Shown: in pieces, positions 21,244 through 32,373 of the stretch
Numbering within the stretch: position 1 is the stretch's first letter
Layout: every line of letters begins with the position of its first letter
NCBI RefSeq assembly: GCF_001641265.1
Contig: NW_020167532.1
Coordinates: 310,001-374,000, forward strand
Length of the DNA stretch: 64,000 nucleotides
DNA from: Pseudogymnoascus destructans
Lineage: Eukaryota > Ascomycota > Leotiomycetes > Thelebolales > Thelebolaceae
Direction: 5' to 3'
Position numbers and translations under genes: made by a program
Notes under the pieces: generated by a model
What the model was told of the DNA's origin: nothing
The model's input: the letters and a program-made list of their open reading frames with translations, nothing else
Database searches by the model: none

Positions 21244-22059
21244 ATGACGCCCCGTGCACTCACGCCATCCCCACCGCGGGGACACAATTCGCCCTCCCAC
21301 TCATCCAGCCGCGTGTCATCTCGCCCCGACAAGAAACGCACCCTCCTTTGGGATTGGACTTCAGTGCGCGACTCGATCCCTCTCCCCGTTATCCCCACCA
21401 ACTCTCCCATTTGCGCCTGCCATAATTGGAACACATGGGCACCACCCGATCTCCCCGCGCACGTCCCCTTCCGGCCGATGTTCCGCACAGTCGAGCAGCT
21501 ACAGTTCCCTGAGTTCGAGTATGCTCTCAGCCAGCCATACCCGATCATGCACTTCCTCAACGAGCCGGAGCGCGCAGACCTGACGCCAGAGAGGGCCTGT
21601 GAGCTGTGGTTTGAGAAGATAGTGCCTCTGAGGCGGGAGAGGGGGACTAAGATTGTGGGACCGGCGGCTGCTAATGATCACCCCGGAACTGTCTGGTTGG
21701 ATACGTTTATGGCTCTTATTGCGGCTCGGGATTCGAGAGAGCGACCTGACTTCCTCGGCCTCCATTACTACGGCACTATTGCGGCAGAGGCTATAGGCTA
21801 TTTGACGGACAGGCATAGGAGGTATCCAGACTTGCCCGTGAACATCAGCGAGATCGCGAGCATTAGTCGCGACAGGCGGCAGGTTGAGAAGTTTAGTAGG
21901 GAGATCGCAGAGTGGGCTGATAGGACGGAGTGGGTGCTAGAGTATGGGTTTTTTGGGATGATGCAGGAGTGTGCGGATGAATTTGTGAGCCCGCAGGCAC
22001 AGCTCATGGATAAGAAAGGGCAATTGACTGGATTGGGAAGATGGGTCATTGGCGTCTGA
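21244..22059 (+). CDS. GH128 (Asl1-type) glycosyl hydrolase catalytic-core protein
   Basis: Single exon, 271 aa. The fold is the Glyco_hydro_cc/GH128 TIM barrel: KRTLLWDWTSVR at strand 1, then ICACHNWNTWAP, then MHFLNEPE with the presumed acid/base Glu107, KIVGPAA, FLGLHYYG, and VNISEIASI with the presumed nucleophile Glu203, ending in EYGFFGMM and GLGRWVIGV. GH128 enzymes act on beta-1,3-glucan, and fission-yeast Asl1 is spore-wall linked. There is no signal peptide at this start: the N-terminus is Pro/Ser-rich. The protein may therefore be intracellular, or an upstream secretory exon may be missing. The Asn-Glu-Pro motif and the second Glu are present, so activity is plausible. Confidence 0.82.
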   Translation: MTPRALTPSPPRGHNSPSHSSSRVSSRPDKKRTLLWDWTSVRDSIPLPVIPTNSPICACHNWNTWAPPDLPAHVPFRPMFRTVEQLQFPEFEYALSQPYPIMHFLNEPERADLTPERACELWFEKIVPLRRERGTKIVGPAAANDHPGTVWLDTFMALIAARDSRERPDFLGLHYYGTIAAEAIGYLTDRHRRYPDLPVNISEIASISRDRRQVEKFSREIAEWADRTEWVLEYGFFGMMQECADEFVSPQAQLMDKKGQLTGLGRWVIGV

Positions 22060-22487
22060 GGAAGGGGCGGTGCATAATAGTCAGCTAGATGATTATTACA
22101 GACTATAAATCCTATTGTGGCTTAAGTCGTGCACAGCAACTATGAAGAGGACGAAGACCCTTAATAACAGTAGCTATTAGTGCCCTTCAATTTGTCAGTT
22201 ACTGAAAACTTGGGCTTAAGAAAGAGATTCTACAGCTTTAGCTACAGGTATCAATTCTCAAGAGCACATAGTCTCTTCCTTAAACTTTTGGCCAACCCCC
22301 AAAAAGCCCCTTAGCGGAGAAGTATTAGCCTATAAATTACCCCGCATAACGCTAAAAAAAGCTAGTGGAGAGCTTGGGGTGTGGTATCGCTATCGTACCA
22401 GAAGATGGCTTATCACACACAATTTCCCCAGCCTTCTCTACAAAACCACCTACCGTTAATGACCTCAATTCTCCAAGTCCGCTCACC
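22060..22487. other. Intergenic region upstream of BOR1-type gene
   Basis: About 430 bp holding the GH128 3' end and the promoter/5' UTR of the transporter. An in-frame extension without ATG runs upstream of 22488; I take 22488 as the first ATG. Confidence 0.45.
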
Positions 22488-24517
22488 ATGGCAGCCTCTC
22501 CGGCTCCAGGCAGAGAAGACGCCATAATGGCCGTCGAGCAAGGGCATGTCGCGAGGCCTGGATCACAGTCCTCGAGCAGCAATTCGACTGACCAGGACGG
22601 GTCATTTGCACAAAGCAGGACAAGGACGAGCGCAGCGAGTGGGAGAGCGCCTGCGTGGTGGAAGGTTAGGCTCTTTCGGGGAATGCTTAAAGATGTAAGA
22701 AGGAGAGCGCCCTTTTATTGGAGTGATTGGACAGATGCTTGGGATTATAGAGTCGTGCCAGCGACAGTATATATGTATTTTGCCAAGTATAGCTAGCCCT
22801 CGCCTTGGCGACCTCCCCAGAGCTAACTTTCTCTCACAGTATTTTGCCAGCCCTAGCCTTCTCTTTGGATATGTTTACGAAAACCGATATGAGCTACGGA
22901 GTCAATGAAGTGTTATTAGCGTCTGTTCTGGGGTCCATCGTTTTTGCCGTTCTGGCTGCGCAGCCCCTTGTTATTGTCGGCGTTACGGGGCCCATCACAG
23001 TGTTTAATTACACGGTTTACGATATCATTACCCCTACAGGCACGAATTTCTTTGCTTTCATGTGCTGGGTTTGCCTCTGGTCACTAGTCATGCATTGTGC
23101 GCTTGCATTTACGAATGCTTGCAACGGCCTACGTTATGTGACGCGCTTCTCCTGCGATATATTCGGTTTCTACGTCGCATTTATATACATACAGAAGGGC
23201 ATCCAAGTCCTCACACATCAGGGCTACGACGAGGCCTTCTATCTATCCATCATGGTATCTCTACTTGTGCTTGGCTTTGCCTACGGTTGTGGCATCGTTG
23301 GCGAAAGCACCATGTTCCAGCATTACATACGAGTCTTCGTCAAGGACTACGGCACGCCGCTCACAATCGTGTTCTTCACTGGATTTGTTCGTATCGGACG
23401 CATGGATGGCGTTCAGCTACAAACTCTGCCAACCTCAAAAGCCTTCTTTCCGACAGCCGACCGCGGTTGGCTCATCCACTTCTGGGACATCTCCATATCT
23501 GACGTCTTCCTCGCTATCCCTTTCGCTATCCTCCTCACCATCCTCTTCTACTTCGACCACAACGTCTCATCCCTAATAGCGCAGGGCTCCGAGTTCCCCT
23601 TACGAAAACCTGCTGGCTTTCACTGGGACCTCTTCCTCCTTGGCCTCACCACCGGCGTCTCAGGCCTCCTTGGAATCCCCGCCCCCAACGGCCTCATCCC
23701 TCAAGCCCCCTTCCACACCGCCTCTCTATGCGTCACCAAGATTGTCCCTGCCTCCGAAGACAACGATTCCAAAGACCACCCAACAGCAGTTATCGACCAC
23801 GTCGTGGAGCAGCGCGTGTCGAATCTAGCCCAAGGCCTTCTAACACTAGGCACTATGACCGGCCCCCTTCTCATCGCCCTCCACCTGATTCCACGCGGTG
23901 TCCTCGCTGGCCTCTTCCTCGTCATGGGTGTCCAAGCCCTTGAAGCAAACGGCATCACGCTCAAGATTCTCTTCCTCCTGCGCGACCGCGCGCTGACGCT
24001 GGCCTCGGACCCGCTACGCCGCGTCAGCAAGCGCGCGCTCTACGCATTCGTATCGCTACAGCTGCTAGGCTTTTCAGCCACGTTCGCGATCACACAAACA
24101 ATTGCCGCAGTGGGGTTCCCGGTCTTCATTTTTGCGCTTGTGCCGCTGCGGACGTGGGCGATGCCGAGGTGGTTCACGAGCGAGGAGTTGGGGCTGATGG
24201 ATGGGCCCACAGCGAGCGAGTTCACGATGGTGAGTGTGGGTGGTAATTTTGGGGAGGGGGATGGAGAGGGCGATGGGAGTGGAGTGATGGCGAGCGCGGA
24301 GAATACGGCGGTTAGTAGCGATGAGGAGCTGGCGGAGAGGGGGCAGCGGGTGGGTGCTGTTGCGGCAAGGGATTTCGGGGATAGGGGACGCCTGGGTGAA
24401 GGAGAGAGGGTGCAGCATCATGGGGTTGTGGGAGAGGAGATGGAGATGAGGAGGTTGAGTGGGGCGGCGAGGAGGAGGAGTACGGCGAGTAGACAAGGGG
24501 CCGTGCGGTGGACATAG
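22488..24517 (+). CDS. BOR1: BOR1-type borate / bicarbonate-family anion transporter (SLC4)
   Basis: Two exons, 22488-22786 and 22840-24517 (658 aa); the 53-bp intron splices VYMYFA-N-ILPALAFSLDM, restoring the conserved Asn. After a polar N-terminus there are the SLC4 membrane helices: YFANILPALAFSLDM, VLLASVLGSIVFAVLAAQPL, IVGVTGPITVFNYTVY, RFSCDIFGFYVAFIYIQKG, FLAIPFAILLTILFYFDHN and GLTTGVSGLLGIPAPNGLIP. About 12 segments in all. The block PNGLIPQAPFHTASL matches the substrate-site region of Bor1 proteins. Yeast Bor1 is a plasma-membrane borate exporter. The C-terminal ~110 residues are hydrophilic, Gly/Glu/Arg-rich and probably cytosolic. It converges with the kinase pseudogene 28 bp away. 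Confidence 0.9.
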
Positions 24518-24545
24518 ATGGGTAGAGAGCTGAGTAGTTTGATAA

Positions 24546-26435
24546 TTAAGCGGTTAGTCGCTTAGTTGGGAGATGTTTGTAATCATCTAGTTTAGTTGGT
24601 TGATACGCTCCCCATCCTAATCGATCGGCCATGGAAGCCAATCTGGTCCGCTTCTCAAAATCACTCCCCTCCTCACCAGTCATCTGCTTCAGTCCCTCCT
24701 CTCGAAGTCCAGCAAACATCTTGAGGGCTTCTTCATACGTCTCGTTCGAGGTCCACCCGTCACGAGCAACAACTCCTTCTAATCCATCCCAGAAGTCGGC
24801 CTGCTCATTCCATCCTTCGCCGTCACGCATATGGTTCTGTATATCTTCCTCGGAAAAATGGATAGGGCAAGGAACATCAAACCCCATTTCATGCCAATGC
24901 CTAGATGTCATTTGTGAGCTGATTTCTTAAGATGGAAAGCGGGTGACACAAACCTCTCTAACCTAATAAGACACTGCCTGAAAGGTAATATATCTCCATC
25001 CCAGGTATCCTCGGCGAATTCGATAGTTCGCCTTCTCGTTGTCCCTTGGGGAGTATCATTTACTTTGACAAGTAGCGGATTCTGTTTCTTAGTTTCCGTC
25101 TCATATAGAAATTGCACAAGAGACCTCTCAACCTGGTCTGATACCCGGTCTTTTTCACTCTTTTCCATGTCTTTGTAGTTCTCAGGGAGCCTCAACATTA
25201 CCTCACCAGTGTAATTAACAAGCTTCGGATAGCGGTATTGAAGGAATAGAGGGCCAACCCATGTAGATTGCCAATCGATGAGACTAGTAATCCTGTCATC
25301 TTTGACAAAAATATTCGGGGCGTGCATGTCCCAATGCCAGAGAGTGGCGCGACTCATACTCTTATCTTCTGGTAAAATATATGGAGAGATGTCTAGGTAT
25401 TTCTTGTAAAGTGCAATGTGAGCATCGGGGGAATTTTGAGTATCTGATGCTCTGAATATGTCTGTCGGCGGTCGCCGAACTGCATGCTGTTTTAATCACT
25501 TGATTTGGTTGTTGGCTAGAGCTTTGAGGTAATCATGGGCGGTTTTCCCTGCAAATTAGCAAAACAGTATTATGAGCGGTATCTCCTTGGGTACGTACAA
25601 GGGCCCCTTCAATTGGTATTGATGGTCGCTCTTTTCTCCAAAAAGCATGGTCTAACACTGGGCCAATTACGAAGCGCTCTTCCGCCTCTCTTTTCAGCTC
25701 TACAGAAATATCGCCAGAAACATCGGCCCTTTCGCACCCAGGGAACGAATCTTTTGTAAAGTAAATATTGCCATATCTATAAAGTTAGTAGAATTCTTAG
25801 AGAAATGCTCATAGAACTAACCGGGTAAATGACACCGAGAGCAGCTTCTTCTCGGTAGCTACTAGGTCGCCAATAACTTTATCTTTCGACCGAAGCCCTA
25901 TATCTCCCCATACATCTGCTAGCGATCGGCTCAGGGCCTTTTCCATCACAATATACTCTGCCTGGACGGGATTGTCGGCGACAGCACTCCAGGCGTGGAT
26001 TTTAGGAACCGCTATATTAAGAATAGTTCTGGCCTAATAGAGCACGGTATTAGCTTATATCTTCTCTACTTACAATTAAAATGGGGCTTACAAAGTCCAT
26101 ACAACCTCGGAAGCGGTAGTCTTAAACGCAGGACCAGCATTGGGACATGGTATGCGTGCAATGGCAACAGAACCATTATCCATTACCAGCCTAAACACCT
26201 TGTTATATCCGCCTTCGGCCAGCTTGATCATTGAGACACACGTCTTCGCACCAATGCTCTCAGCTGCAACACGCTTGAGTTCTTCCACATTGAACTTTGT
26301 CTATCTCTCACGAAGCTCTTTCTCTTCATCCCATAGCCACCTCCCACTGGTGTAGCGGAAGAATTGTTCATATTTCTGCGACTTCGAAGCTGTGTGCATC
26401 ATTCGAAACAGTTTGGACTGGAATGATCGTAGCAT
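24546..26435 (-). pseudogene. Decayed APH-family phosphotransferase (Aim9-like)
   Basis: Minus strand, beginning MLRSFQSKLFRMMHTASKSQ at 26435. Family blocks follow in order: FFRYTSGRWLWDEE; VEELKRVAAESIGAKTC; ARTILNIAVPKIHAWSAVAD; EYIVMEKA; then the catalytic loop HWDMHAPNIFVKDD with LIDWQ; and a C-terminal alpha-helical tail ending PTKRLTA. Introns are still recognisable. The frame is broken in at least three places. TAG follows LRER near 26304, a short deletion before ATG-GAC-TTT near 26100 loses the reading frame (EV..MDF), and TGA follows ANNQIK near 25500. The catalytic His-x-Asp and Ile-Asp-Trp motifs survive, so decay seems recent. Such kinases are common and variable in filamentous fungi; the substrate is unknown. 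Confidence 0.8.
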
Positions 26436-26668
26436 TGTCACCGGGGCCCGACGTTAGATGGCTGATATAAGTGCAAAGAATGGCTGGCAATTATTGCCTT
26501 CAGAATAGATTGCGTCTAAGAGCTAGAGCCTCATGGAATTTGCGTGGGTCGTGGTTGGCGGTGGGCCGTGGCTGGCGGGTTGGCTCTGTCACACAGCTAG
26601 CTAGCTCCAAGACAGACATGTAAAAGTGCTTATGCCGTAACGAATCCGCCTAGGGACGTTATCGTCAG

Positions 26669-26952
26669 GTTGAAAGATGCGCTCGACCAGTGGATTATCA
26701 TCGTGTTGTTCAAATGACGGCGTTCCCCAAGCGCCCACGAAAATACTACTAAAGGGAACCGCCTCTGGCCGAGTAATTACGCCGACGACAAGAAGAAGAA
26801 CATGCGCCTAGATGCTGGTTCCCAGGTTGGCGACAAGTATGAGGTGATTGTGCAGCCTAACAAAGGTGCTGATAACGTCTCTGTCAAAAAGGCCGCAGAG
26901 GCTAATAGCCATCAAATCCTCGCTAAGGTGGTGGTCAACAAGAACCGATGAG
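26669..26952 (+). pseudogene. Unidentified coding remnant
   Basis: In one frame the stretch reads RLKDALDQWIIIVLFK, a TGA, then about 75 sense codons to TGA at 26950. These include NYADDKKKNMRLDAGS, GDKYEVIVQPNKG and EANSHQILAKVVVNKNR. Codon use and composition look protein-coding, but there is no plausible start and I do not recognise the family. It lies upstream of the kinase pseudogene in a degraded stretch (26436-27466) with no other feature. Confidence 0.4.
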
Positions 26953-27466
26953 GAAGATATCAAGAGTGCTTTGGTAGATAGTTTTGAAGAGACGATCAAA
27001 TAAACAGGGCTATAAGGAAAGGTTAAGGGTCTCTTGATTGGGACTTACTTCACTATGGCGGACACAAATGGAATCTAAGACAGCTTAGCTACTTCTATCG
27101 TTATAACGAGCATTGATTACTTACTGCATTTGTTACAACTTGGAGCCAGAACGTGGAGGTTCCATCGAGAATATTACACATATTATACATACTTAATCTA
27201 TCAACCATCTAACTTTCCAGCAAAATCTCTCTCCTCCCCGTCTTTCCCTTCCTCCTCTCCTAATCTCCGCCCACAGTACAAGTTGGTTTTATCTATGGAC
27301 GCCTAGGACAATGCAATTCGAGGATACAAATGTGTACACCAGAGAAAACAACAATGAGAAGAGTTGACGCACAGCAGGCTGCACCCGCCGACACTCATCG
27401 ACCAGGCTCTCCCGCGAATAAACACCCACCACAACACCCCGGCTACCCAAGACTTCACACCTCCAC

Positions 27467-30271
27467 TCACGCCGGAGTCGTAGGTGTCGGCCCCTCAGGC
27501 GGTCCATCCGAGACCTCCTCCGGGAACGGCGGCGGCGCGCTCTTCTTGTCCCCGGTTCCGAAGTACTTCTCGAAACTCTTGTGGTCCTCGAACGGCCTCT
27601 TCCCTAACAGCCTCACCATGTCCTCACGGCCCAGGACCTCCTTCTTCAACAGCTCCTCGGCAATCAGCCCAACCTCGTCTTTCTTCGCTTTCAGCAGATC
27701 CGAGCACTGCGTGTACGCCTCATCAATGATGCGGCGCACCTCAGCGTCGATGGTCTGCGCTGTCGACTCAGCGAATGGCTTGGTAAGCTTGTTTGGGTCG
27801 TCGGCGAAGTGCAGCGGGCCAAGCTTGGGAGACATGCCCCACTTCGTCACCATCGCCGTCGCCATCTTGGTCACCTTGTCGAAATCGTCGCTGGCGCCGC
27901 TCGTCACAGTCGGGAAGTGCAACTCTTCGCTCACGCGGCCTCCGAGCGTCATAGCCATGCGGTCCATCAGCTGGTTGACGTTCATCAGGTAACGGTCGCC
28001 GGTGGGGAGGTACTGGGCGTAACCTAGCGCGCCCTGACCACGGGGAATGATCGAGACCTTGAGGAGCGGGTCGGCGTACTTGAAGTACCAGCCACAGATC
28101 GCATGGCCGGCCTCGTGGTACGCGACGACCTTCTTCTCCTCGGGGTCGAGGACGAGGGACTTCTTCTCGAGACCACCGATGACACGCTCGATTGCTTGCT
28201 CGAAGTGGGTCATCATGACGGATTCGGCGTTGGTGCGAGCAGCTGGTAACAGTTAGTACATGTTAACACGACAATTGTAAGGCGAAGACTCACCAATAAG
28301 AGCTGCCTCGTTGCAGCAGTTGGCAATATCGGCACCAGAGAATCCGGGGGTGAGAGTAGAGAGGCGTCCAGTCAAGTAATCGATATCCTCGTTCGTGACG
28401 ATCTTTTGCAGGTGAACCTTGAAGATCTGCTCGCGACCAGTCATAGTCGGGCGATCGATTGTGATGTGCCTATCGAAGCGGCCAGGACGCATGAGGGCCT
28501 TGTCCAAAACATCCGGTCTGTTCGTACCCGCCAGAACAACAACCTGATCCTTGGTGTTGAAGCCGTCCATCTCCGTGAGGATCTGGTTCAGCGTGCTCTC
28601 GCGCTCCTCGTTACCGCCTCCAAAGCCAGACTTCTCTCTCGACTTACCGATCGCGTCGATTTCGTCGATGAAGATGATACAAGGGGTTGTCTTGCGCGCC
28701 ATGGCGAACAGGTCGCGCACACGCGACGGACCGACACCGACGAACATCTCCATGAACTCGGAACCACTGACGCTGAAGAAGGGCACGCCGGACTCGCCGG
28801 CCGTAGCCTTCGCCAGCAGGGTCTTACCGGTTCCGGGAGGCCCAGACAGGATAGCACCGCGGGGAATCTTGGCGCCTAGCCTCGAGTAGCGCTCTGGAGT
28901 CTTCAGGAAGCTGACGAACTCCATGATTTCCAGCTTTGCCTCGTCCATGCCAGCGACATCGGCGAACTTAACCTTGATGTCCGTCTCGTGGTTGAACTTC
29001 TTGGCTCTGCTCTTGCCCATGCCGAACATTCCACCCTGGCCGCCGCCACCACTTGCACCGCCAGCCATACGGCGAATCATGAAGATGGTGACACCGACAA
29101 TCAGCAGTGTTGGCCCCAAGGAGATAGCGAGGTCCACGAGCGAACCCTCTTTAGTATAGCTGACCGGTATCCTCTCCCTGCTCGGGATCGCGAGCTGGTT
29201 TTGCGCCTCCTCGAGGTGTTGCTCGAAGGCTTGCACGGAGCCAATTGTGAAGTAGTAGTGGAAGTTAGGCTGCGCAGCTGGTGACTCTGGGTAGGCGCGC
29301 GCCGTGGCCTCGCGGTGCAGCATGACTCGCACGCGGTTCTCGTTGACGACGACAAGCTTCTCGACGAGGCCCTTCTCGAGGAACGTCGTCCGGAACTCTT
29401 GCCATGTAATGTCGCGCGAGTTCTCGCCCGGCACGACCATTCTGTAAAGCATGTAGGTTGTAAACGCGCCTAGCATGGCAGTGTTGAAGTCCAGCTTGAA
29501 CTCGTAGGTCTTAGGCCCGCCTTGTTTGCCGCCCTGCTGTCCTTGCTGTCCCTCCTGCTTGCCGCTCTTGTCCCCGCCAGGTGGCGACGGTGCCCCAATC
29601 GGTACCTCTTGCCCAGCCGGGGGAGCGAAGTCCCTAAGTGACTTGCCTCCTGCTTCTAGTTCTATCACAATCTTCGCGAGGTTGAGCATGATCGCCGCCT
29701 CCGCTGTGCTCAATGGCTCTCCTCCCTTGTACTTCTCAAGAATCCCGAGCAGTGCTTTCGGATAGCCCTTCTCCTTCAACAACCTCGTCGTTATCTCCGC
29801 TGACCAGGACTTCGGGAATATAAACCCCCCCTTCAGCTGCTCTATTATCCCCTCCAGCGATACCACATCCTCAGGCGAGAGCATCACTATCCCATTCCGC
29901 ATGAGTTTCTGCGCCTTCTCTGCCCCCTCCCCATGGACGAGACTCCCATGGAGAAATCCCAAATCCGCCACTTTCTCCGGGCCGGGGCTCGCCTCCTCAA
30001 CCTTCTTTACCGCCCCCTTCTCCACCTTCTTCTCCCCAGCCTCCTCCTCCAACTTCTTATCCCCATCCTCCTTCTTCTTCTTCCCCCCATTCGCCCCCTC
30101 CTCCTGCTTCATCCACGATCTCCCACTCGTAAACCCCCTTGCCGCCGCCATCCGCATGCTCAACGGCACCGCAGCTTGTCGCCCCAATCCATGCCTCGCC
30201 GCAATCCTCGTCGTCGCCGCTGCTGCTCCCAGCCGCGCAATGCGCCCCGGCTGCCGCAAGAGCATGCTCAT
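27467..30271 (-). CDS. Mitochondrial m-AAA protease subunit (YTA12/AFG3 family)
   Basis: Two exons, 30271-28294 and 28242-27467 (917 aa), intron GTGAGT...TACCAG with a TACTAAC branch site. The N-terminus is Arg/Ala-rich and looks like a mitochondrial presequence, followed by a Lys/Glu-rich linker. FtsH-type order: two membrane segments near residues 260-280 and 378-399, then the AAA+ module with Walker A GPPGTGKT (~477-484), Walker B IIFIDEID (~532-539), and the SRH GTNRPDVLDKALMRPGRFDR. The M41 peptidase domain has zinc motif HEAGH (~702-706). The protein assembles as a hexamer in the inner membrane, facing the matrix, for quality control and processing (for example of MrpL32). The presence of both matrix-domain order and two TM segments excludes the i-AAA YME1. 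I cannot firmly separate Yta12 from Afg3. Confidence 0.93.
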
Positions 30272-31129
30272 CGCTCCTCCGTGCTCGGCCCGCGCGGTCT
30301 CGTCGTCAGCGCCGTGTGCGGCCTCGTATCAGCGGTAATCGTACGTTCGTGTGGTTATCTCATCCGGGACGCGTGCGAGGGTGTGCGTTCGGGACCGCAC
30401 GCGTGTGTTTTGGTTGGGATTGAGTAGTTTGCGTGTAGGGGACGTGTTTTTTGGTCTGGTTGATGGGTAATCGTCGTGACCAAATTTTCGCTTCGCTCCT
30501 AGGTTGGAGGAAGCGATCCGCGCGGTTTCAAAATGAGCGGAAGCGATGTGCGCGGCTTCGCAATATGTAGCCTATAAGTACCATTACATAGTAATTTGTA
30601 TGTAAAGGTACATAAATCAATCATTGTAAGAAATTGTCACTTCATCACTCCCACGCTCACTCCCACACTCACTCAGCAGCTTCTAGGCTTGAAGCTCGGC
30701 TTTCTAGGCTTGAAGCTCGGCTTTCTAGGCTTGAAGCTCGGCTTTCTAGGCCCGAAGCTCGTGAGCGTGAGCAGCTTAGAGCTCACCTCCGAACTGAAGC
30801 CGGGCCCGGCTTCGGCTTGCCCGCTTCTTCGACTCCTCAACCTGGCGCCGAATAGCCCGTAAGTCGTGTTCTGGCCGCCTACTACAACCTCTTCGGTTCC
30901 GGTAAGCCAATTGCAGTAGCTCTCTTTTGAGGGGCTACTAAAGCCCTCCGGAACCCGGTGTTTCTAGTACTGTAGCCCCTCTTCTACAGCCCGAAAAGTA
31001 GAGGGTTAGAAACCCGTATTGGTAGGGTAGGCGTACTAGGCGTAGGCGTAGGCTGTATGTAGGTGCGTAGCTTCATAATAGCTGTATTACAGCTTATTAC
31101 AGATTCCAGCTTTCCAGAAAGCTAAGACT
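30272..31129. other. Upstream region of the m-AAA gene with repeat relics
   Basis: Promoter of the m-AAA gene on the left. At 30485-30560 the GCGAT..GCGCGG blocks (AAGCGATCCGCGCGG, AAGCGATGTGCGCGG) are repeated and resemble in layout 63785-63835 next to the transposon end at the right edge. This suggests transposon relics. No gene is recognised. Confidence 0.45.
30681..30764 (+). repeat. 21-bp minisatellite, four copies
   Basis: Unit TTCTAGGCTTGAAGCTCGGC(T): three identical copies at 30681, 30702 and 30723 and a diverged fourth at 30744. The unit length is a multiple of three, so frames stay open across it. No known gene is attached. Confidence 0.85.
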
Positions 31130-31573
31130 ATTGTAGACTCCTTAAAAGTCTGCTTCTGGATTTGGGTAAGGTCTCTCATGAAGGATTGTGTAATGATGTA
31201 CGGTTACGCTCGCGCTACATCCCACTGAGCCAAAAAGACTACAGTATTCCTAGAATACGCGTAACACGCTTTATATACCACATGTACTATAACGGCGGCA
31301 CCCCGTTACATGTAGGCTCCGGAGCTGGCAGACTGCAGAAAATATCATACTTCTAGTAGCTCTAAGCCCTAGGTAATACTGCTCAAGGATCCATTTCTTA
31401 AGGGCTTCTGACTATGTAGTAGAGAGGACCTTATTCCTACCACCCTTAGGTGGTAGGTTCCGAGCACGCCATTTGAGGCTCATCCGTAGTGTTGATTCAC
31501 AGGTAGCAATTATAGACTCAGAAGGGTTTTCTGCAAGCCACTCATGGGCATTTGATATGGGATTCCCCTCCAT
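31130..31573 (-). pseudogene. Possible DNA-transposase N-terminal relic
   Basis: Minus strand from ATG at 31573: MEGNPISNAHEWLAENPSES, then RMSLKWRARNLPPKGGRNK, TAG, and SEALKKWILEQYYLGLRATR. This resembles the psq-type helix-turn-helix start of fungal pogo-like transposases (a basic GGRNK linker, then an E-A-L-aromatic helix). Stops and missing downstream catalytic parts make it a relic at best. The surrounding 30.4-32.1 kb is AT-rich and gene-free. Confidence 0.4.
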
Positions 31574-32373
31574 TAAATGAATTGTATAGGATTACAATAT
31601 AAATATGCCTTGGGGAGAATGCTTACATAATCACGGAGCTACGTAACTTAACTTAGTTGCTCTACCTCGGAGATAACTTACTGCCGTTCTTGGAATCCAA
31701 CTTCCAACTTTCTACTCTCAGTGATTGTGCCACTTAAAAATCTAAAGAGGGGCTGTGGATAACAAGTTTACGGAGTACAGGAACTGTACTTCAAGAAAAT
31801 GCGTTTAATCACTCAGAGCTGCAATTGGTAAGCTAGTTACTCAGAAATGGAACCAAAGAGATTATTCCCGTTGGTTTAAATTGCTAAGATCAATTCCCAT
31901 CCTCACGCACTCTCGGTCTCTCACTTTTGCTCAGTCGTTCCAAGTTAATGCCCACAGGGTTCTCGAAGTATACATAAATCGTTTTTGAGATCCCCTTAGC
32001 TCCCTCTATAGCTCCACCCCCCCTTAGCATACCGCCTGAATAATAACCTCGCCCCTATCGCGAAGTAAATTTGAGTGAAGGTCCGTTTCCCATCCGTCAT
32101 GCCTCATAAATATCTCCTGGAAACCCTGTTCATACAGAGCGAATGCCCACCCTCACTATACCGATACATAAACCTCGTCAAATCCTAAGCCAAAAACCCG
32201 CTAGAAACAAAAGCCAAAGAAGCCAGAAAAAACCCGAAAAGCACCCCGCTCTCCCAACACCTCAAAAACCATCCCATCCCATCCCATCCCATCCCACACC
32301 TTCTAATACAATACATTTCCCCTCCCCCTCCCTTTCCCTTCCAACAACCCCCATCACATCACATATCATCACC
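31574..32373. other. Gene-free stretch downstream of the Zn2Cys6 regulator
   Basis: No gene recognised. Contains a CATCC/CCATC microsatellite near 32270-32297 and CT-rich sequence that probably forms the 3' UTR of the regulator. Confidence 0.45.

Noticed and set aside
27484..30427. Several plus-strand frames opposite the m-AAA gene
   Set aside because: High-GC antisense shadows of a gene with full AAA and M41 motifs.
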